A stretch of 20,821 nucleotides of DNA from Prosthecobacter debontii (lineage in GTDB: Bacteria > Verrucomicrobiota > Verrucomicrobiia > Verrucomicrobiales > Akkermansiaceae). A model generated the notes under the pieces. It was given only the letters and a program-made list of their open reading frames with translations, was not told the origin of the DNA and made no database searches. Numbering within the stretch: the first letter of the stretch is position 1; each line of letters opens with the position of its first letter. Below, in pieces: positions 1 through 8,361 of the stretch. The stretch spans positions 1 through 20,821 of the forward strand of contig CAMCYT010000017.1 of the NCBI GenBank assembly GCA_945885485.1, read 5' to 3'. The position numbers and the translations under genes were made by a program.

Positions 1-169
1 TTTTTATCTCTTCCTCATTCTTCGGTTCTGCGGGTTTTGCCTTCTCTTCAGCCTTCACCTCGGTTTTCGGGGCCTCCTTAGTTGGTTCTTCCGCATGGCT
101 CGGCGAGCTCAGCATAAACCACGTCATGATGATAATGACGGTTAGTAAATACAGGGCTAGAGTTTTCAT
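1..169 (-). CDS. Secreted E/K/P-rich protein, N-terminus only (cut by window edge)
   Basis: An open frame starts at an ATG at 169 and runs off the left edge of the window; 56 codons are visible. The first ~26 residues form a Sec signal peptide: a start of M-K-T, a hydrophobic stretch (LALYLLTVIIIMTWFML) and a likely signal peptidase I site after SHA. What follows is a low-complexity, charged linker of repeated E, K, P and A (EEPTKEAPKTEVKAEEK). Such linkers often precede a folded domain outside the cytoplasmic membrane, but that part is not in the window, so no function can be given. The gene reads in the same direction as the DUF1080 gene upstream of it, with a mobile element between them. 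The frame and signal peptide are seen directly; secretion is inferred. Confidence 0.7.
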   Translation of the reverse strand, partial: MKTLALYLLTVIIIMTWFMLSSPSHAEEPTKEAPKTEVKAEEKAKPAEPKNEEEIK

Positions 170-252
170 GTTTTAGATGGATGTGAACCAAGATTTTTCG
201 GAACAGCGGGAAATGTCGCAGCTTGCAGGGATTATTCAACGTGAGAAATCAA

Positions 253-498
253 CCCAAACTTTCAGGGTCATCCAGCTAGGGAGAGTAGGGAGTTTGAACC
301 ACGGATGAACGCGGATGAACACGGATCAGAAATCAATAATAGGTGCCGACGATGAGTTTTAACCCTACCATTGCGGCTCATTAAGCTGAAAAACTCACAT
401 TCATCATGCTTTTATCCGTGTCCATCTGCGTTCATCCGTGGTTCTCTTCTCTATTTTACCAAAGTTTCTCCCTAGCTGGATGACCCTGCCCAAACTTT
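253..498. mobile_element. MITE-like element with 20-bp TIRs and 10-bp target duplication
   Basis: Perfect 20-bp terminal inverted repeats, CAGGGTCATCCAGCTAGGGA at 263-282 and its exact reverse complement at 469-488, bound a 226-bp element with no coding capacity. The bases directly outside both ends are identical, CCCAAACTTT at 253-262 and 489-498, which is what a 10-bp target-site duplication looks like. The element sits five bases beyond the stop codon of the DUF1080 gene, between two genes of the same direction. No transposase is present, so it would have to be mobilised in trans. Confidence 0.75.
297..443. repeat. Inner 30-bp inverted repeat within the MITE-like element
   Basis: A 30-bp arm at 297-326 (beginning AACCACGGATGAACGC) is matched by its reverse complement at 414-443 with 28 of 30 positions identical. 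The arm itself is quasi-periodic, with GGATGAAC recurring about every 10 bases. The loop between the arms is 87 bp and shows no open frame. It is nested inside the terminal repeats at 263-282 and 469-488, so the transcript of this region could fold into one long interrupted hairpin. Confidence 0.7.
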
Positions 499-503
499 CG
501 CCT

Positions 504-1664
504 TTATGGAGCCAGTTTTCCCCAATCTTCCTTGGTCATGGGTTTGATTTGATACTCCATCATGGTCAGCCATTTGCCTTCTTCTTTCACCAATAAAATT
601 TCAAACGCGTAGTATTCCGAAATCGGCTCCGCGTCCTTTTTCTTTTGTGTATAGAGGAAAATCCCAGATTCATGCGCGGTCTGGGTATCACCGTAACGAT
701 GCGCGAAGCGGAAATCCACGGACGCCTCGATGTCGCCGACTTTGGTGTCATCGAACTCGGTTTTCCAACGATTCAACGCCTGTCCAATCGGGTAACTCGC
801 GCGTTTCGCTCCCGTAACAAAGATAGCTTTTTCGTGAAAAGTCGTTTTGTAAGCTTGGAAATCGCCTTGGTTCACCGCTCGTGAAACCTCTTTCCAATAG
901 ACATCCAACTCGGCAAGGCGAGCGGGTTCACCATCTTCCAACGGCGTCACTTTATAACTGCGGATCGCAATCGGGCCGTGGTCGCCTTGAATCGCAATCG
1001 GGCCAACTTTTGCATCGCCTTCAAACGGAGCTGATTGCGTATGGCCAGTGGTCGCCACGTTTTCCTGCACCAACTGGCCGTTCACCGTGACTCTTTCAAA
1101 GGTCGCGCTTTTGAATTTTTTCCCTGTTTCGTCGAAGCGTGGCGCGCGAAACACAATTTCCATCGTCTGCCACTCGCCCGGTTGCTTGGCGGCGTTCACT
1201 TTCGGCGCTGTGCCCTCGTAGCCTTGGCGGGCTTTCGGGCGATTCGGATCCCAGCGCTGGTACAAGCCCCCGAGATCGCCGGAGCCAAATTTCGCGCGTC
1301 CAAAGCTATCTAGGATCTGAATTTCATAGCGACCCATCACATACACCCCGGCGTTCGAACCTTTTGGAACCATGAATTCCAGCTCGATCTTCACGTCACC
1401 GAATTCCTCCTTGGTCAGTAAATACGGGGCTTGTTCCGACTTGGTGGTCGAGTTCACCAAAATCTTGCCCTCGCCTTTGACCTCGAACTCGCATTTTTCC
1501 GCCACCGCCGAGACCTCGGAAACCCCGCGCCACAGCGCCACTTCGCGAAACCCATCCAGCGCACCGTTTTTCAACAAATCCCGCGTTTCCACAGCGCCCA
1601 CCACCGGCACCAAACCGATCACCCCAACGATCCAACTCGTGAAACGTAAATCCCTTTTTTTCAT
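504..1664 (-). CDS. Secreted DUF1080 (3-keto-disaccharide hydrolase-like) protein with NTF2-like domain
   Basis: The protein is about 386 residues. A signal peptide follows the ATG at 1664 (MKKRDLRF, then a hydrophobic stretch ending near VGAVE). A GTG four codons upstream at 1676 is also possible, but the ATG puts the basic KKR at the very N-terminus as a signal peptide needs. Residues ~35-245 are a DUF1080 domain, a concanavalin-like jelly roll shown by GSNAGVYVMGRYEIQILDS and a closing beta strand reading GPIAIRSYKVTPL. Members of this PVC-abundant family act on 3-keto-glucosides or bind glycans outside the cytoplasm. Residues ~250-385 look like an NTF2/SnoaL-type cone (LDVYWKEVSRAVNQGDFQAYK ... 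WLTMMEYQIKP), a common ligand-binding or dimerising add-on. The pairing suggests a periplasmic sugar-handling protein; the exact substrate cannot be read from the sequence. Confidence 0.85.
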   Translation of the reverse strand: MKKRDLRFTSWIVGVIGLVPVVGAVETRDLLKNGALDGFREVALWRGVSEVSAVAEKCEFEVKGEGKILVNSTTKSEQAPYLLTKEEFGDVKIELEFMVPKGSNAGVYVMGRYEIQILDSFGRAKFGSGDLGGLYQRWDPNRPKARQGYEGTAPKVNAAKQPGEWQTMEIVFRAPRFDETGKKFKSATFERVTVNGQLVQENVATTGHTQSAPFEGDAKVGPIAIQGDHGPIAIRSYKVTPLEDGEPARLAELDVYWKEVSRAVNQGDFQAYKTTFHEKAIFVTGAKRASYPIGQALNRWKTEFDDTKVGDIEASVDFRFAHRYGDTQTAHESGIFLYTQKKKDAEPISEYYAFEILLVKEEGKWLTMMEYQIKPMTKEDWGKLAP

Positions 1665-1736
1665 AATGCCTATCACTAAAGCACAGACCCGCTATTCTCC
1701 CAGCACGAAAATAGGAGCGGAAGACAGGGAAAAAGA

Positions 1737-1885
1737 AAAGTCGAAGGTCAAAGGTCTTAATGTCGAAGCCAGAACCGCTGGTGCGGTTGAGAGTTCATAA
1801 CTAAGTCCACGACAAATGACTCCCCATTCACATAATCGCCCCAGCGATTGTAATACTGACTTTCGACCTTCAGACCTTCGACTTT
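1737..1885. repeat. Inverted repeat of the AAAGTCGAAGGTC family
   Basis: AAAGTCGAAGGTC at 1737-1749 is exactly mirrored by its reverse complement at 1873-1885. Weaker matching extends outward through A-rich and T-rich flanks (about 1730 and 1898). The 123-bp interior has no gene. The element fills most of the gap between the DUF1080 and HupE-like genes. The same 13-mer recurs at 20658-20670 beside the truncated NERD gene, so this is a dispersed family rather than a local accident. Confidence 0.6.
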
Positions 1886-1918
1886 CCCTTCTCTTTTTGC
1901 TCTTCCACAGACGTCCCC

Positions 1919-3082
1919 TCACGCAAAAATCCGCTCATAGGTCCAATACAGGCCTATCCCCGCGATCAATGCCGAGGCGATCTTGCTGAAGATCTTGAAC
2001 TTTTCGTTTTTGATAAACCAAAACGTAGCGCCAAACGCCACCGCCAGCACCGCCAGCTGACCCAGCTCCACACCGAGGTTGAAACCAATCAAAGGCTTGA
2101 GCACCTGTCCCTCTGGCAATTCGAGTTCCTGCATCACCGATGCAAAACCCATCCCGTGCAGCAGCCCCAAACCAAACACCAAAGCCACCCGCCACGGTTT
2201 CAATTCACGCACCCACAAGTTTTCAATCCCCACATACGCAATGCTGATCGCGATCATCGGCTCGACGATTCTTGCCGGTGCCGTGAACACTCCCAACACC
2301 ACCAATGACAACGTGATCGAATGCGCGATGGTGAAGGCGCTAGACTGCCAGAGCAGCGGACGCATTTTCGGTTGCAACAAGAACAAGCCGAGGATGAAAC
2401 AAATGTGATCTAACCCTAACGGAATGATATGGCGAAACCCGGCGATGATCCATGTCAGCAGCGATGTGCCGTTCGATGTCGCTTTCGCCTGCCCGTCTTT
2501 CTCGATGCGCAACAACTCCTCGGGCGCTTGCTCAGGTGCGATCCTTATCAATTCCTTATACTTCACTGCGGGAATTTTTACATCCAACATCAAAGGCTCA
2601 TACTCATCATCATTCCAAACCAAGGTCAGTGGTCCGGAAACTCCCTTGGGAAGTTGTCCTTTCAGATCGACCCTCATCAACGCGTTTTCATTCTCATTGA
2701 TCTGAAGCTCCGGCAACGGCCGCTCGTGGTAATCCGGAAATGCGTATTCCGCCTTCAACCTCTGCCCATTCAGTTTCAGCAAAAACGTGTGCTCCAAAAA
2801 TCCAGCCGCGATCGCTCGCATCAACCCATGTTCATACTCATCCAACGTCTCCACCCAATCCGTCCCCGCCGTGTTCGGTGTATCCGGATCATACGCCGGG
2901 ACTTTCGGTCCATCCTCCGGATAAAGCGCCCATGCCTCTAACCAAACCGACCCGCTCCACTCCCCATCCTCCACCGTAATCTCCGCCCGAACCTGCCGCA
3001 TCGAATGCGCCTCCACCACCCCAACCATCGCCACCCATCCCAACACCCCAACTAAGCAACGCATGATCCATCGTCTCGACAT
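1919..3082 (-). CDS. HupE/UreJ_2 family membrane protein with periplasmic N-terminal domain
   Basis: This predicted protein of ~387 residues belongs to the HupE/UreJ_2 family, thought to move or hold metal ions (nickel, cobalt or copper). A signal peptide (RRWIMRCLVGVLG to VVEA) is likely cut before His-Ser-Met. A beta-rich extracytoplasmic domain of ~180 residues follows (WSGSVWLEAWALYP, PLTLVWNDDEYEPLML). The C-terminal ~180 residues hold about six membrane helices carrying conserved polar residues: PLGLDHICFILGLF, TIAHSITLSLVV, PMIAISIAYVGIENL, GLLHGMGFASVM and FNLGVELGQLAVL, whose His, Asp and Glu could bind metal. The ATG at 3082 is chosen; a GTG two codons upstream (3088) and an ATG at 3064 are alternatives. 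No urease or hydrogenase genes are near, so the metal and partner remain open. Confidence 0.88.
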   Translation of the reverse strand: MSRRWIMRCLVGVLGWVAMVGVVEAHSMRQVRAEITVEDGEWSGSVWLEAWALYPEDGPKVPAYDPDTPNTAGTDWVETLDEYEHGLMRAIAAGFLEHTFLLKLNGQRLKAEYAFPDYHERPLPELQINENENALMRVDLKGQLPKGVSGPLTLVWNDDEYEPLMLDVKIPAVKYKELIRIAPEQAPEELLRIEKDGQAKATSNGTSLLTWIIAGFRHIIPLGLDHICFILGLFLLQPKMRPLLWQSSAFTIAHSITLSLVVLGVFTAPARIVEPMIAISIAYVGIENLWVRELKPWRVALVFGLGLLHGMGFASVMQELELPEGQVLKPLIGFNLGVELGQLAVLAVAFGATFWFIKNEKFKIFSKIASALIAGIGLYWTYERIFA

Positions 3083-3158
3083 AGACACATCTCTACGCCC
3101 TTCACCAACAAAGCACCACAGCAGAATAACAGCGATCGTATCGGCGATCGCCAGTCTG

Positions 3159-3174
3159 CCCCGATACGTCGGGG
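3159..3174. repeat. CCCCGA/TCGGGG palindrome
   Basis: The stretch CCCCGATACGTCGGGG can form a hairpin with a six-base-pair stem. It lies in the 229-bp gap between the HupE-like gene and the end of the giant cytochrome-type gene and is one of seven such palindromes in the window, all between genes. Position just beyond a stop codon makes an RNA 3'-end hairpin possible, but no U-tract follows. Confidence 0.5.
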
Positions 3175-3311
3175 GCGCCGATATTTCTATATTGAATCGC
3201 TACTAAGAAATCCGTCCATTCCCAAGAACCATCAACACAATCTTCCTTGGTGCTCTCCGCTCTCCCACTTTGACTCCGCTTCGCTCCGTCCAAGCTATTA
3301 CGGCTTCCTGC

Positions 3312-6300
3312 TCACCATGTCGGCAGGAAAGTTCCCGCAGAGGACTCGAAGCGGAAATCTGCGCCCGTTTTGTGGCGGATGACGATCTTGTGAATCCCGG
3401 GTACGAGGCGGACTTTGTTTTCCTTGATCGGCTGGCCGTCCACCCAAACACCCAGCGGTGGCTGAGAAAACTTCAGTGAAACATCGGTGGCTGCGGAAAT
3501 TTCAAGGCGTGTTCCTGTTAGAATTTCTTTGGCAGCTCCGGCGAAAGTGGCGACATCGCCAGCTAACAAGGTGCCGTTGACCGTGCCGTTGATAGCGACC
3601 CACGGCAGGGCGGGATCACCCTTGGCTGCTGTTTCTGGCATCGTGTTTGCAAGCGGCATGATGGCCCAAACCCGCGGTGCGCGGCTCTTGGTCGCATCGA
3701 AATCTCCCTGCTTGCCGAGTTGGGAAAGGAACTTGAAAAGATCGAGCTGTTCTTGCTCTTTCAATCCTGCGATCAGGTTTGCGGGCATCAAGCTGCCGGA
3801 ATCCGTGCGCTTCAGGATCGCGGAATCCGCCAGCGTAATTTCCTGCCCCGCAGCATCGCTCAACACCACACTGCCGCCGCCACTGCGAAGCAACCGACCC
3901 ATCAACGTGCGGCCATCCTTGGTGGTGATGACTACCGAGTTATAACCCTCTTTAACTTTCACCGCAGGCAAAAGAATCGACTCCACGATATAGTCGAGTG
4001 GCGCGCTCGCGCCGATCGAAGTCATGTCTGGGCCGACCTTGCCACCGGCACCACCGATCGCGTGACAAGCTATGCACGCGAGGGCAGGTTGGCGGTATAT
4101 CGCTTCCCCGCGGACCGCATCGCCTTTTTCCGCAGCCAGCTTGGCGAGGCTAAGAATGGATTCCGCCGTCGGACCGCTCACGGCCGCACCCCCGGCCTGC
4201 TGACGCAACAAGCCCAGCAACTCAGCATGCTCGTCAATATCCGGCACCGCAGGTAAATTCAGAGCAGCGACTTTCGGATCGAGTGCCTGTTCGCGGAACG
4301 ACTTGGCGAGTTCGCCGGACAATCCGCTGAGCGAAAGAGCTTTCTGCCAAAACGCGCGGGCTTGTGTAAGATCATTGAGACCGGGCAGCAGCGCACGGAT
4401 CGCGCCGATCGCGGCGGCGCCGTGATGACGGACAAGCGCCAGGGCGGCCCCGCGCTTCACCTTCGCCGGTGCATCCGAACCCGAGACCGCTAACAAAGCA
4501 TCACGCGCCGCATCGTTGGGGAAATGCGAAAGCGCATCGGTCGCTGCCAAGCGCAGGGCAGGTGTTCGGGACGAATCCGAGGCGATTGCCTTGATAGCTT
4601 CTAACAAACCTTCCACCTTCAACGCACCCGCCAAGCGCAGGGCGGCGGCAGCGGTTTCCGGTGCAGGAGAATTGAACCATCCTGACAACTTCATCGCATC
4701 GCCCTTCGGCGTGACTTGCCGCTGGCTGACGACCCCTTCCAATCCTTTCATGACCGTCGCCGCAGCGGAAGCATCAAACCCTCCATCTAACAGCTGAGCA
4801 AATATTGCTCCCAGCATATCCGGATCTGCCGTCTTCATGGCGAGCCCGAGCCACGGGCCTGAGCCATCGCTTGGCATGGGCTTTGGCATCAGCTTGCGGA
4901 TTCCTTCGAGTCCTTTCTTCCCAGACAAGTTCGCCAAGGTAAATTCCAATGCACCTTCTCGGCCAGCCAGCTGCAGCTTACCATCTAACAAAGCTTTCAA
5001 CCACACATCGCCTTGAGCACGCGCGCTCAACCACAGCGCGTAATCGAGAAAGCGATCCATCGGTTGGCTCAGCACCTGAAACGCTAGGTCCATCGGCTCG
5101 GCTCCGGGCATTTTTGCGAGCGCACGCACCGCCTCCAGCCGGACGCGCGGATGAGAATCTTTGGTCGCCTTGTCCAGCCATCCCAGCGCCTGAGAGCCTG
5201 GGAGACGGCCCAACTGATCTCCTAACAGCCTCACTCCAGCTGCACGAATCCGCCCGTCCTCGTCGCTCAACACCTCGCCTAACAATCCGCCTTCCGTTCC
5301 ATCCACCGGCATGCCGAGTCCTTCGCGCAACCACAGCGCTGCCAAGCGCGTGCGACCATCTTTGGCTCTTGCACTCCAAGCCTCGATCGAAGCTTTGAAT
5401 GTCGCGCTCATCTCGCGATCGACCAGAACCGCCATGGCTGCGTCGCGCTCGTAGCGATGATCGCTGGTTAACTTTGCGAACAAATCATCATCTATCGCCG
5501 CCCCCAGATTGCTTGGCGCTGCGCTGGCAGGCGCGCCTTTTTTCGTCACCCGCCAAATGCGGCCATGCTCACGGTCGCGGCGCGGATCGCGGAAATCGAC
5601 CTCGCCGTGGTTGATGATGGGGTTCGACCAATCCGCAATATACAACGCGCCGTCCGGGCCGATCTTCACATCGATGGGTCGGAAATTCACATCTTTGGTT
5701 CGCAACAAATCTCCGGACTCCTGCGCGGCATAACCCGAGGCCTGCTCGCTAACAGAAAAGCGAACCACGCGGTGTGCGCGGAAGTCACAGGTAATCATCG
5801 ACCCCTGCCAATCGGCTGGAAATTGTGGCGACTCAACGATCTCCAACCCGCAGAATTTCGGATAAGATCCCGGACTGATGCCGCCGAGAATTTTCTCACC
5901 CTTCGCATAGGTGACATACATCGCACCCAGGACCCCCCAGTTGATTCCACCGGTGCCTGCCCCGTCCGTGACGAAAGACTGGCCATACTTATCAAACTGA
6001 TGACCCCATGAATTGCAGAACCCGTAGAAAACCGTCTCGATTTTCTCCGACTTCGGATCAAAGCGCATTAGACCGCCGCTCCGCAAGCGCAGCAAACCGT
6101 TGGGAGTCTCCGTGTCGGTGCGGGTGTAAACGCTCTGATTCATCCACAGTTTCCCATCCGGACCTCGGCGCAGGGTGTGAAGGTTGTGGTGAGTGTCCTC
6201 AGTCCCGAAGCCGCTTAGCACGCGCCGCATGGTGTCGGCCACGCCATCGCCGTTGGTATCTTTGAAATGCAGCAAATCCGTGCTTTGCCCGACGTAGCAG

Positions 6301-7550
6301 CCGCCGTCTCCCGGCAGCACCGCCGTCGGCATCATCATGCCTGAGGCGAACACTTTTGCAGCGTCCGCTTTGCCATCTTGGTTCGTATCCTCGAGAATCA
6401 GGATCTTGTCGTTGGGCGTCTGGCCGAGCTCAACCTGCGGATACGTCTCTGAGCTGGCGACCCACAACCTGCCACGCTCGTCGAAGTTCATCTGAGTCGG
6501 TTTGTGGAGCATTGGGTTTTCCGCCCATAGCGTCACCTCGTAGCCATCGGCCACGGTGAATTCCGGATATGGCTGCTTAGTCTTCGCCGCCGCCTGTGAT
6601 TCATTGCGGATGGGCGGCGCAGGGACGATCACATTTTTGGAAAGGTCCCGCATTTGCGCGATCCGTCCATCCTCTTCCACGACCAGTTGATCAAACGACA
6701 AAACTTCCCCAGCGTTGCGACCTTGCTCACCTTTACGGAAACCAAAAATGTAGGCCATGTTGGCGGGTCGCGAGCGATGGAAGAACCATTCGTTCTTACG
6801 CAGGATCGCCTTGCGCAGCGCTTCGGCTTGCTGGCCTTGGTCCCACTTCGCCGCCTTCCAGCCGAGTTCTTTCTCTAACAACCCCGCCGCCATCTTGTAA
6901 CCCGCCGGAGTCAAATGAATCCCATTTTCCGAGAAGGTCTGCGCATCTTTAACAGGAAAATCCAGCGGCACGAAAGCATGCCCGCGCTGCTGCGCCACAT
7001 CACGCAGCACCCCATTGATCGCCACCAACGAAGCACGATGCGCTTTGACCGATTCCTCCATTTCTCCTGGGCGCAGGAAACGTGGCGGCGCGCCCAAAAC
7101 CAACACCCTTACCCCGCCTTCGAGTTTCGCCACACGATCGAGCAAGCGCTCGAAATCCCGTTTGAACTCCTCAGGCGTCTGCCCGCCCGGCAAAGACGCC
7201 GCCATCCCGTAACCCATGATCAAAACATTTGGCTTATAGGTCGTCAGTTGCGCCTCAAGTTGCTTCCACCCCTCATCCGCCGGCTCACGCCCGGCTTGCA
7301 ACGGACTCAACCCACTGCGCGATGCCCCGGCCGGCGTGTCAGCGCTCCAGCCAAGATTGCGAAACGTCACCGCGCGGTCAGGAAACGCCGTCGTCGCAGC
7401 AAGCTCAATCCAGCCTTCATACTGCTCGCGCTCAATGAACGCATCCCCCAGCAAAGCGACGCGATCACCCTCAAGGAATTCAAAACGGGAATCCGCTGAT
7501 ACGGTAACTTGAACGGCAAGGCAGGCTGCTAAAAAATAGAATCGAATCAT
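3312..7550 (-). CDS. Giant secreted SGNH-like / beta-propeller dehydrogenase / HEAT / PVC-type cytochrome c protein
   Basis: A 1412-residue exported protein starting at ATG 7550 with a signal peptide (MIRFYFLAACLAVQVTVSA). Residues ~25-230 resemble an SGNH/GDSL hydrolase, ending in NGIHLTPAGY. Residues ~325-670 are the PVC 'membrane-bound dehydrogenase' beta-propeller, with calcium-type loops such as DTNQDGKAD and DTNGDGVADT. Residues ~690-1120 are alpha-helical HEAT-like repeats (VRLEAVRALAKM, ALRLAATDALSHF). Residues ~1140-1280 are the PVC-type haem-binding domain: CIACH at 1159-1163 binds c-type haem and Met1255 in SLMPANL is the likely axial ligand. A ~115-residue beta-rich tail (IHKIVIRHKTG) closes it. 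The family is typical of Planctomycetota and Verrucomicrobiota and probably oxidises sugars or other polymers in the periplasm, passing electrons to the haem. The SGNH block I reads GDAF, so the usual catalytic serine is replaced by alanine. The substrate is unknown. Confidence 0.9.
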   Translation of the reverse strand: MIRFYFLAACLAVQVTVSADSRFEFLEGDRVALLGDAFIEREQYEGWIELAATTAFPDRAVTFRNLGWSADTPAGASRSGLSPLQAGREPADEGWKQLEAQLTTYKPNVLIMGYGMAASLPGGQTPEEFKRDFERLLDRVAKLEGGVRVLVLGAPPRFLRPGEMEESVKAHRASLVAINGVLRDVAQQRGHAFVPLDFPVKDAQTFSENGIHLTPAGYKMAAGLLEKELGWKAAKWDQGQQAEALRKAILRKNEWFFHRSRPANMAYIFGFRKGEQGRNAGEVLSFDQLVVEEDGRIAQMRDLSKNVIVPAPPIRNESQAAAKTKQPYPEFTVADGYEVTLWAENPMLHKPTQMNFDERGRLWVASSETYPQVELGQTPNDKILILEDTNQDGKADAAKVFASGMMMPTAVLPGDGGCYVGQSTDLLHFKDTNGDGVADTMRRVLSGFGTEDTHHNLHTLRRGPDGKLWMNQSVYTRTDTETPNGLLRLRSGGLMRFDPKSEKIETVFYGFCNSWGHQFDKYGQSFVTDGAGTGGINWGVLGAMYVTYAKGEKILGGISPGSYPKFCGLEIVESPQFPADWQGSMITCDFRAHRVVRFSVSEQASGYAAQESGDLLRTKDVNFRPIDVKIGPDGALYIADWSNPIINHGEVDFRDPRRDREHGRIWRVTKKGAPASAAPSNLGAAIDDDLFAKLTSDHRYERDAAMAVLVDREMSATFKASIEAWSARAKDGRTRLAALWLREGLGMPVDGTEGGLLGEVLSDEDGRIRAAGVRLLGDQLGRLPGSQALGWLDKATKDSHPRVRLEAVRALAKMPGAEPMDLAFQVLSQPMDRFLDYALWLSARAQGDVWLKALLDGKLQLAGREGALEFTLANLSGKKGLEGIRKLMPKPMPSDGSGPWLGLAMKTADPDMLGAIFAQLLDGGFDASAAATVMKGLEGVVSQRQVTPKGDAMKLSGWFNSPAPETAAAALRLAGALKVEGLLEAIKAIASDSSRTPALRLAATDALSHFPNDAARDALLAVSGSDAPAKVKRGAALALVRHHGAAAIGAIRALLPGLNDLTQARAFWQKALSLSGLSGELAKSFREQALDPKVAALNLPAVPDIDEHAELLGLLRQQAGGAAVSGPTAESILSLAKLAAEKGDAVRGEAIYRQPALACIACHAIGGAGGKVGPDMTSIGASAPLDYIVESILLPAVKVKEGYNSVVITTKDGRTLMGRLLRSGGGSVVLSDAAGQEITLADSAILKRTDSGSLMPANLIAGLKEQEQLDLFKFLSQLGKQGDFDATKSRAPRVWAIMPLANTMPETAAKGDPALPWVAINGTVNGTLLAGDVATFAGAAKEILTGTRLEISAATDVSLKFSQPPLGVWVDGQPIKENKVRLVPGIHKIVIRHKTGADFRFESSAGTFLPTW

Positions 7551-7771
7551 AACAAGGACGTAAGTTTGAGTAGGACTTTCGAATCAAAAAACCTATTTCA
7601 CGATCGTATACAATGTGGAAATGGCAATCCTTTCTGTATAGAGCGTCTAGGAACCCTCAACTCTCCGCTCACTCAACGAAGAGATTGACGATTGACTCCG
7701 TTTCACTCCGTCCAGGCGTTCAGGACTTCGTCGTATTTTCTAAAGCTCGCTAGTGCTCACTCTGCTTTGAT

Positions 7772-7809
7772 GATTGACGATTGTTGATTTTTGATTTGGA
7801 AGAAATTTG
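7772..7809 (+). repeat. 38-bp direct repeat, left copy
   Basis: A 38-bp sequence beginning GATTGACGATTGTTGATTTT and ending GGAAGAAATTTG occurs here and, without a mismatch, at 9108-9145. The two copies have the same orientation and flank the spermidine-synthase-like gene. Confidence 0.8.
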
Positions 7810-7870
7810 TCCAGTTACTGACTTTATTTATGGCGGCGATCTTCTTCGGTCACCGATATTTCCGCATCCC

Positions 7871-8109
7871 GCCCCAACCCCGACTACTTCGGGGCAGGCA
7901 GGGCAAAACACGACAGCCTAGGGCAACGCCCTGAGAATGTACCCATCAATCCCCCACGCCCCGATGGGGCAAAATACGATAGCCTAGGGCAACGCACTGA
8001 GAAAGAATCCATCAACCATCCCGAGCCCTGAAGGGGCGTAACCCGTATTCGTAAACAATGTGTGATAGATAGAGTTGTTCCAACCCTCCGTTATCTCCGT
8101 TTGCTCTTA
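7871..8109 (+). repeat. Large direct repeat, left copy (with internal tandem duplication)
   Basis: This block matches 9279-9451 almost word for word: a CCCCGA palindrome (7878-7894), AGCCTAGGGCAACGC, ATCCATCAACCATCCCGAGC, CCCTGAAGGGGCG, ATAGAGTTGTTCCAAC and TCCGTTATnTCCGTTnGCTCTT. The left copy is longer because the first ~65 bp are present twice (CCTAGGGCAACGC at both ~7918 and ~7983). There is no open frame of note. It resembles the dispersed non-coding repeats with GCCCTGAAGGGGC cores seen in many environmental bacterial genomes. Confidence 0.75.
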
Positions 8110-8110
8110 A

Positions 8111-8197
8111 CCCCGATAAAGTCGGGGCTGTAAAATCTTCCCTGATCACACGCCACTTCTTCCTCTTCCCTGCTCATTTACCCCGAAAAAGACGGGG
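8111..8197. repeat. Two CCCCGA/TCGGGG-type palindromes
   Basis: CCCCGATAAAGTCGGGG at 8111-8127 and CCCCGAAAAAGACGGGG at 8181-8197 can each form a short G+C-rich hairpin. They directly follow the large repeat and belong to the same seven-member family as those at 3159, 7878, 9286, 9470 and 11709. The stem is kept while the 5-base loop varies, which points to selection on, or copying of, a hairpin. Confidence 0.55.
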
Positions 8198-8361
8198 CTG
8201 CTAACTGCTCACTCAGCACTTCTTCTCTTCTCTGCTCTCTGATCACTGCTAACTGATCACTCGGCACTTTATCCACTCTCCGCTCTCAACCAAGAACTAG
8301 TGTAAGTGAATATAGCACATCCGCAGTAGTCACCACAGGTTTTCCTGCCACGATCTCTGCA

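Larger units (their letters stand above)
7551..8361. other. 811-bp non-coding, repeat-rich gap
   Basis: No convincing gene is seen. It holds a TTGACTCCG...CTCCGTCCA segment (7692-7712) that resembles one at 3269-3289 on the other side of the giant gene, the 38-bp repeat at 7772-7809, the large repeat at 7871-8109 and two CCCCGA palindromes at 8111-8197. From about 8140 to 8290 it is a low-complexity run of TCTTCTC and CTGCTCACT words. Confidence 0.7.

Noticed and set aside
3487..7499. A chain of long plus-strand open frames, some up to 194 codons, opposite the giant cytochrome-type gene
   Set aside because: They are antisense to a gene with clear domains throughout, have no recognisable motifs and reflect its G+C-rich codon pattern.
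7871..8109. Tandem-looking units that could be taken for a CRISPR array
   Set aside because: Only two imperfect ~65-bp units without regular spacers; the block is copied elsewhere as a dispersed repeat and there are no cas genes.
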